DNA from: Auxenochlorella pyrenoidosa
Lineage: Eukaryota; Chlorophyta; Trebouxiophyceae; Chlorellales; Chlorellaceae
DNA length: 13,520 bases
Assembly (NCBI GenBank): GCA_001430745.1
Contig: KQ481993.1
Span: 774,954 to 788,473, forward strand
Reading direction: 5' to 3'
Made by a program: the position numbers and the translations under genes. The notes beneath the pieces were generated by a model. The model was not told the DNA's origin. It saw only the letters and a list, made by a program, of their open reading frames with translations, and searched no databases. Below are positions 7,940 to 13,520 of the stretch, piece after piece; the first letter of the stretch is position 1, and the number at the start of each line of letters is the position of its first letter.

Positions 7940-9790
7940 CGCAGGCAGCAAGGGCAGCGCCCCAGCCGCTGCACTGGTGCCAGGGCACCCTACATTTTAG
8001 GCCATCCTTGATCGCAGGCGCTGGCAGCATTCTCCTTCTTTGCATAACTGAAATGAACGACCTCCCCAAGCTGAGAATAAGAGCGGCGTGCACATTCCAT
8101 GCTTGAGCGGCCCACATGCCATCCCACCCGCCCCACCCTGCACTTTTTCATCCCTTTTTTTCTTCCGAGCACCGCGATCGAGCCTGCCAGCGTGCAGTGT
8201 GGCCTTGTTCCGACATTCTTTCCACTTGCAGCCCAGCCATTGCTGCTGCGGGCGCCGCAGCAGTGGCCGGGCCATCCTCGCTCCCGGCCCCTCATGTCAG
8301 ACACTCACTCCAGTTGACGCCGTGCCTTCATGGCCGGCGCGGCATGGTGCTCTCCTCCTCATTTCCTGCGGCCCACCCCTTCCGTAACGCATGCTTGCCC
8401 TTGCCTGCCTGCCTGCCTGTGGTGCGGCCCGCCAAGGCGGCGCCAAGCCCGGCCTGTAGCAGCGCACATGCTGCCAGTGGGGGAGACATTTCCCCTCACC
8501 CTGTTGCCCCTGCTGCATCAGACCACACACACACTCTTCTCCACACCAGCGCCCATTCCCAGAGACCTCGCGAACACCAGGCATGCCCTCGTGTGCCCAA
8601 CACTTTTTGCCCCTCCTGGGCCCCCCTGTCCCCAGTGACTGCTCTGCCCTCCAAAGAGGCCGCATCATTTGCTGCCCCTCTTGGCAGCGGCATGCGTTCT
8701 GCATCACGCCCCTTCCGTGGTGCAACGCTGCTCTCTTGCTTTCCTGCCACTCGCCCCCGGGCAGGCCTGCTAAGCCCCCCTGAGCTGGTCGCCGGGCGGG
8801 CGCAGCGCGACCTGCAGCTGCGCTGGGCAGCCATTGGCTACTTACCCCTCCGCCAGCATGCAGCCTCCAGCCCCGCCCGGCTCCCCACATGGTACCCACA
8901 CCATTCGCAAGGCTCGGCGCCCAGTTCCTCCTCCAGAGTCACTTTGCACCCTCCTGGTGCTCTGCCTCCACCTCACCCTCACCCTTCTGCCGGAGCGCCG
9001 ACCTCATCAGAGCCCTAAGTATAGCCTTTGCACTCTTGCATCCTTCGCACTCCTTGCCATATTGCGGTACTTGCCAACCTCTGCACCACGTGCAACAGCA
9101 CCCCCTTGCGAGCTTGTTTGTGCTCTGCACCGCCACCTGCGCCCCTGCGGCTGCAGCTGGAACTGCACTGCACCCCTTTTTGACACTTGCCCTTGCGTTT
9201 TGATAATATGTGAGCAAGAGCAAACAAGAAAGCTTGAGGGACCCATCCAAACAGACGGGCAGCACAGTGGCGGCCGTGGCACAGCCGCTGAGCGCGCTGC
9301 AGCAGCTGCATCGCTGGCTCCCACCTGGGTAGCTAACGTGCAAAGTTTCATAAATCGATATCGGACGCAGTGATCTGCACGGAAATCGGGCAAGTTTGCT
9401 GTGTGAGACCGTCTAGTCGACTTGCGGCCGAAAGCAGGTTCGCGGAGGAGAGGGCTAATCTGTGCAGCTGTGAGTGTAATCTGTGGATGGTCAAAGGAGT
9501 TTGTAATGCCTCCCAGCCCCGAATCCTGCCTTCTTAGAGCTTGCCAGAGGGCTGGTGCTCTCGCATCCGGCTCAAGCGAGCCTATCAGAGGCCGTTTCAA
9601 GCGCGAAAATGCAGGTAGATGAGCAGCGTAATGCTCCGAGCATACGCCCTCGCTCCACTTGAACCGCCGCCACCGCGGGTGCCGCCGCCCACCCCTGCTC
9701 ACGTGCCGCACCCATGGTGTGCATTCTGGTGCAGCATAGCCCCCTGAAGGGGCGATTAGAGCGGAACCCGCGGCAGAGCTGCAGGCCAGG
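7940..9790 (+). other. Long gap: presumed 3' UTR of the upstream gene and promoter/5' UTR of the kinase gene
   Basis: No independent gene is supported. The first kilobase is pyrimidine-rich (for example 8137-8170). A + frame open over 8116-9018 is mostly low-complexity P, S, A and H. The part around 8777-8850, encoding ELVAGRAQRDLQLRWAAIG, looks more coding-like and may be an alternative last exon of the upstream gene. From about 9020 the sequence is richer in A/T. TGTAA pentamers occur only at 9475-9479 and 9502-9506. An inverted CCAAT (ATTGG) lies near 8833. No TATA box was convincing. Confidence 0.5.
9475..9506 (+). terminator. Two TGTAA elements, possible poly(A) signals
   Basis: TGTAA occurs at 9475-9479 and 9502-9506. 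They are about 1.5 kb after the preferred stop of the upstream gene, or about 460-490 bases after the alternative stop at 9016-9018. Chance occurrence is quite possible. Confidence 0.3.
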
Positions 9791-12700
9791 ATGGCTGCGC
9801 TGGAGGCAGAGATGCAGCGGCTGGATCTGGAGGGGGCCAGCCCCAGCTTCAGCCGGGCAGCCTCCATGGCGCTCGACAGCCCGGCTCGCCGGTCGGCGCG
9901 GCGGAGCCACCGCTCCGAGCCCTTCTTCATCGGAGTGGCCGGCGGCACGGCGTCGGGTGAGCAAGTGCTGGGATGATCACTGATGTATCATCCCGGAGCC
10001 GGGCTTTTCGGCAGGGCGTGGCGCCCGGCAGTGCCCTGGGCTGTGTGAATTTGGGCGCCCTCAAGCCTCCCTCCCTGACGTGCAATCTGGCTGCATGCCA
10101 ACTCAAAGCCATTACATGTGCCCTCTATGCCTGTAGGAAAGACCACAGGTGAGGTGTTTTTGGGAGCACAGAGCACCAACTGCAAGACTACAGCGCAGTC
10201 AGTGATAAGCCACAAGCCGGACGCCTGCAGCCGTTGCAGCACACGGCTGGTGCATGCGGCCATGCCTGCTGTGTAGAGTTGCTGAGGACCCATAAGCAGG
10301 CTTCTTGAAGACGTTCAGCCCAGATTGCATCCATCTATCTCCCTGAGGTCAGCTCTCAGTGGCCTGCCACCCATGCCTGCCCGCCCTTGGGTCATTCCCC
10401 TCTATGCACTCCTGGCTGCAGTGTGCGACATGATCATCCAGCGGCTGCAGGAGCAGAGCGTCGTCATGCTGGCTCAGGCGAGCGCTGCCCTGCAAGCATG
10501 CTTGTCTTGCAGCGTTGTTGCTGCCTAAGTGTCGAAACGCTGTGCGCTGCGGAAAGCAGCCAGCGTGCCGCCCCGGCTCTGCCAGGCGCGCCTGGCATGC
10601 CATCACGTGTCTCTGTCTCATGGCTTGCTGCCCTCTGCCCGCTGTGCCTGCTCTGCCTCTGCAGGACTCTTTCTACCGCAGCCTCACTGAGGAGGACAGA
10701 GCCAACCTGCCGGGCAAGCGCCCGCTCGCCCGCCCGCCTGCCCTTCCCTGCCGCTTGCCCGCTCGCCTCCCCGTTTGCCTGCATACATTGCACCAGTGTC
10801 GCAGCAATCCCCCGCACCATCTCATGCATGTTCTTTTCAATCAGGGCACGTGTCAGTTACACGTTGTGCATCCACCCACCCCGCCCCCTCCACCCTGCAG
10901 AGTACAACTTTGACAAGCCCGAGGCGTTTGACACGGAGCTGCTGCTGGAGTGCCTGTCGGAGCTCAAGGCGGGGCGCGCCTTTGACGTGCCCGTCTATGA
11001 CTTCACCACGCACAGCCGCAGGTGGGGCCCAGGAGCATGCCCACGCAGCCCCGCAGCAGCAGACCCGTAGGCAGGGCTCCCAACGCACCATGCGGCGTGC
11101 CGGCCCTTGCCCGCACTTGGCATGGCCATCCCTGTTGCATGCACATACCTGGGTTGTGTGCACACTGCTGCTTGTGCTATCCCCAGCCGCGGCTCCCCTG
11201 ATTCTTCCTGAGAAGCTCCAAGCGTGCCGCTGGCAGGTGCCGGTGTGCTCAGGTTCACCTGCACACCGCCACCCGTGCCGCCCTGGCTGCTTCCCTCGCC
11301 ACGCAGCTCTGAGACGCGGCGCGTGATGCCGGCCGACGTGATTGTGCTCGAAGGCATCCTGGTGCTGCACATGGAGGAGATCCGGGCCATGCTCAACATG
11401 AAGGTGGGGCCGGTGGCAGCTGGCGGCTGTAATGCACAGTCGTGTATGGGTTACCGACGCACACGCCCACGAAGCACGCCGCTTGGTTTGGAGGGCTGAG
11501 CATGCGCCCACCTCCCCCTGCTGCAGGTGTACGTGGACACGGATGATGACGTGCGCCTGGCACGCAGGTGGGCTGCTGCGTTAGCAGGTCGGAGCACGCC
11601 GGGCGTCCGCTGTGAAAACTCCCAGCCGACTGCAGCACCATGGGTCCCAGCCATGCAGCGTATTTTGTAGTCTGCAGCTGCACACCCACCCGTGCCGGTC
11701 ATGGGTCTCATGCATGCCGCCTGCACACTCATGTGGCAGCCTGCCACCCGCCGCGCTGCCCAACGCAGGATCCAGCGCGACGTGGCGGTGCGGGGGCGCG
11801 ACGTGGCGGGCGTCATCGAGCAGTACACCAAGTTTGTCAAACCGGCATTTGACCAGTACGTGGCGCCCTCCCGCAAGTTCGCCGACGTGATTATCCCCTG
11901 GGCTCGGTGGGTGCACGGCGAAGCATGGCCCAGCTGCTGGGAAGAAGGGCAATGGGCACTCTGCAAGGGCACTGCGCCCACCGCAGCGCTCCTGAAGCGC
12001 CGCCCAGCCTGCTCAACTGCAGTCTTGTCTGTCCTAATATGCTTAGACTTTCATGGATTTCCCTGGAATTTCTGGCCATGGGAACTGTAGAATTCCAGGG
12101 GAATTCCCCCTACGGAGATCCAGGGAATTCCAGGGAGTTCCGCGTACTTCCACATTCTGTCCCATCCACTGCAAGCTGTGTCTGTGGGCCATTCGCTTAC
12201 CCCTACCCCCCCTTCTGCTGGCAGCGGCGACAACGTGGTGGCCATCGACCTCATCACCGAGCACATACGCACCAAGCTGCAGCAGCACGACCTGCGCCGC
12301 ATCTACCCCAACCTGGAGGTGGGCGCCCCGGCGGGGGGGGGGGGGGGGGGGGGCTCTGCTTACTGCAGGACAGGGCTGCCCTGATGATCCGGCAGGCAGC
12401 TCCATGCAGCCCAGGAGGCAGGACTGCACGACCGGCGGCGCTGCCCCGCCGTAAAGCTCTCGCCCACCATCCCTTGCTGCTGGGCTTCAGCTGCCAGGCT
12501 CGCCTCATCCTGTGGGCGTCCCTCCTCCCCTTCGACATCAGGCCGGGTGTACAACCCCCCGAAGGCACAGCCTCCTCTTGGTCGCGGGCCCCTCTGGTTG
12601 CAGGCTCCGTTGCTTGCATCCTCTCACACCCTGCCCCGCCCTCCTCTGCCACCCCACGCCGCAGGTCATCCCCACAAACTTCCAGGTGCGCGGCATGCAC

Positions 12701-13520
12701 ACCATCATCCGCGACGCCACCACGCACAAGGCAGACTTTGTCTTCTACGCCGACCGGCTGCTGCGCCTGGTGGGGGGGTACAGGGCAGCGGGCGTTGTTA
12801 TGGGGCCGGGTGGCAGCAACCCTGCAAGGAGCCTAGTCCCCTGGGCTGTTGTGCCAGCCTCGGCGCCGCCATTCAAGCTGTTTGTCCCGGCGTGCAGCTT
12901 CCTTGCTCTCCCGGTCCTCCTCTGCCTAGTCCAGCTGCACGTCCTCTGTGGCCTGCCCGCCTCACCTGGCAATGCAGGTGGTGGAGGCTGGCCTGGGCTA
13001 CCTGCCCTTCACTGAGCGCGTGGTGGTGACGCCCACGGGGCACCAGTACGTGGGCGTGGACTTTGCCAAGAAGCTGTGCGGCGTGAGCATCATCCGCAGC
13101 GGGGAGAGCATGGAGAACGCGCTGCGCGCCTGCTGCAAGGGCATCAAGATCGGCAAGATCCTGGTGCACAGGTGGGCCCAGCGAGGGAAAGGGGGCAGGG
13201 TAGGTTGGTGGTCAAGTGCTGTGGGCATGCGGGTACAGTGATGAGGAATCGCGGGTGCAGTGATGAGGATTCCCTGGACCATGTTGAATTAGGCAGGTGG
13301 CGGCCCTGCTGGCAGGCTGGCACTGGTAGCATCCGTGTGCTGCCCGTGTGCCCGGCTGCAGAGAAAAGGTGTGGGCCACCATGCAGAAGACCGGCAGCAA
13401 CACGCAGCTGCTGGGCCCGGGCAGCAGGCAGGCCACAGCCGACGGCGAGGCCAGCCCCGCGACCCGACGCAGCCCGGCGGCCCCGCCGCCGCTGCCGCTG
13501 CACCGGCGCACTGGCAGCAC
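9791..13520 (+). CDS. Uridine kinase / uracil phosphoribosyltransferase-like fusion protein (UKL/UCKL1 family), 5' part (12 exons)
   Basis: Exons: 9791-9956, 10137-10148, 10422-10477, 10665-10713, 10901-11021, 11307-11403, 11527-11567, 11769-11906, 12225-12318, 12665-12769, 12978-13171, 13362 to the edge (410 full codons). ATG 9791 is the first after an in-frame TAG at 9737, in good context. The kinase domain (~44-256) has the P-loop GVAGGTASGKTT (48-59), DSFYR with catalytic Asp79, D99, YDFTTHSR with Y127 and H132 (the uridine-binding positions in human UCK2), the strand VIVLEGILVL (146-155), and VDTDDDVRLARRI followed by RGRD. The UPRT-like domain begins ~259 (FQVRGMHTIIRD) and includes KKLCGVSIIRSGESMENALR (324-343). 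Its PRPP-binding loop lies beyond the window. By family, the enzyme phosphorylates uridine/cytidine in pyrimidine salvage. UPRT activity of plant UKL proteins is doubtful. Oddities are PWARGDN where relatives have PRGGDN, and a foreign-looking segment after residue 358. Confidence 0.93.
10137..10148 (+). other. 12-base microexon encoding the P-loop GKTT
   Basis: Flanked by CTGTAG before it and GTGAGG after it, this exon supplies GA-AAG-ACC-ACA-G. With the split codons on both sides it completes G56-K57-T58-T59-V60, including the Walker A lysine. Without it the kinase loses that lysine while the reading frame is kept. Confidence 0.9.
10478..10664 (+). other. GC-AG intron, 187 bases
   Basis: The donor CAG|GCGAGC and acceptor CTCTGCAG join VVMLAQ to DSFYRSLTEED, exactly the family sequence around the catalytic aspartate. 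The length is not a multiple of three, so the splice is required. Confidence 0.88.
10714..10900 (+). other. GC-AG intron, 187 bases
   Basis: The donor CGG|GCAAGC and acceptor CACCCTGCAG use a split G|AG codon. They join RANLP to EYNFDKPEAFD, the conserved YNFDHPDAFD region of uridine kinases. No in-phase GT donor fits. Confidence 0.88.
12058..12136 (+). repeat. Inverted-repeat cluster built on AATTCCAGGG in intron 11907-12224
   Basis: TCCCTGGAATT at 12060-12070 is the perfect reverse complement of AATTCCAGGGA at 12126-12136. A 10-base copy, AATTCCAGGG, lies at 12091-12100. The RNA could fold into alternative hairpins. The 318-base intron has no other feature that I see. Confidence 0.8.
12333..12353 (+). 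repeat. Run of 21 G residues
   Basis: An unbroken G homopolymer starts 14 bases after the 5' splice site at 12319, inside the 346-base intron 12319-12664. Homopolymer length is error-prone in sequencing. Nothing else coding is seen in this intron. Confidence 0.9.
13229..13269 (+). repeat. Short direct repeat in intron 13172-13361
   Basis: GCGGGTACAGTGATGAGGA at 13229-13247 recurs with one change at 13251-13269, a period of 22. It is intronic and looks like a small local duplication. Confidence 0.8.

Noticed and set aside
8116..9018. A 300-codon + frame as an independent gene
   Set aside because: The composition is mostly P, S, A and H with no recognisable domain, and the start sits in a pyrimidine-rich stretch. 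Only its last third might be an alternative exon of gene 2.
9007..9948. A 313-codon minus-strand frame upstream of and over the kinase start
   Set aside because: It overlaps the first kinase exon antisense and spans an A/T-richer region with no protein-like pattern. I saw no splice-supported continuation.
1..13520. Mobile elements, phage genes, defence systems, tRNA or rRNA genes
   Set aside because: I saw no transposase or reverse-transcriptase motifs, no long terminal or inverted repeats with target duplications, no tRNA cloverleaf and no rRNA signature. The three gene models and their introns explain most of the window.

Overview
The window reads as nuclear DNA of a GC-rich green alga. 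The best match is a chlorophyte of the Chlorella type (Trebouxiophyceae). The reasons are short exons broken by many introns of about 100-350 bases, strong G/C in third codon positions, alanine/proline/serine/glutamine-rich spacers, a TGTAA poly(A) signal after one gene, and a plant/algal-type uridine kinase-like fusion protein. No single open frame covers any gene, so I built the gene models by joining exons at splice sites, keeping phase, and comparing with remembered protein families. No bacterial operon, phage, CRISPR array, rRNA or tRNA was seen.

Three genes lie head to tail on the + strand. (1) 19-3456 is the 3' part of a PYROXD2 / phytoene-dehydrogenase-like FAD-dependent oxidoreductase: ten exons, 430 complete codons, with the 5' end outside the window. 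A TGTAA signal follows at 3573. (2) 4033-7939 is a multi-exon gene for a long, largely disordered protein (about 833 residues in my preferred model) that I do not recognise. It carries recurring serine/arginine motifs, a poly-glutamine tract, and a more ordered basic C-terminal block. Its 3' end is uncertain. (3) 9791 to the right edge is the 5' part of a uridine kinase / uracil phosphoribosyltransferase-like gene (UKL/UCKL1 family): twelve exons, 410 complete codons, with the 3' end outside the window.

The gaps are 3457-4032 (3' UTR of gene 1 and presumed promoter of gene 2) and 7940-9790 (presumed 3' UTR of gene 2, pyrimidine-rich sequence, and presumed promoter of gene 3). I see no convincing independent gene in either. 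The three genes have no obvious common pathway: one is a flavoprotein oxidoreductase, one is unknown, one is pyrimidine salvage. Their adjacency is probably ordinary genome order.

The most notable signals are at the RNA-processing level. Seven or eight introns appear to start with GC instead of GT. A 12-base microexon carries the heart of the kinase P-loop. One 3' splice site sits inside an (AC)n microsatellite. A 21-base G run lies just downstream of a 5' splice site. There also appears to be a low-complexity insertion inside the phosphoribosyltransferase domain. I found nothing that looks like a new defence or mobile system.
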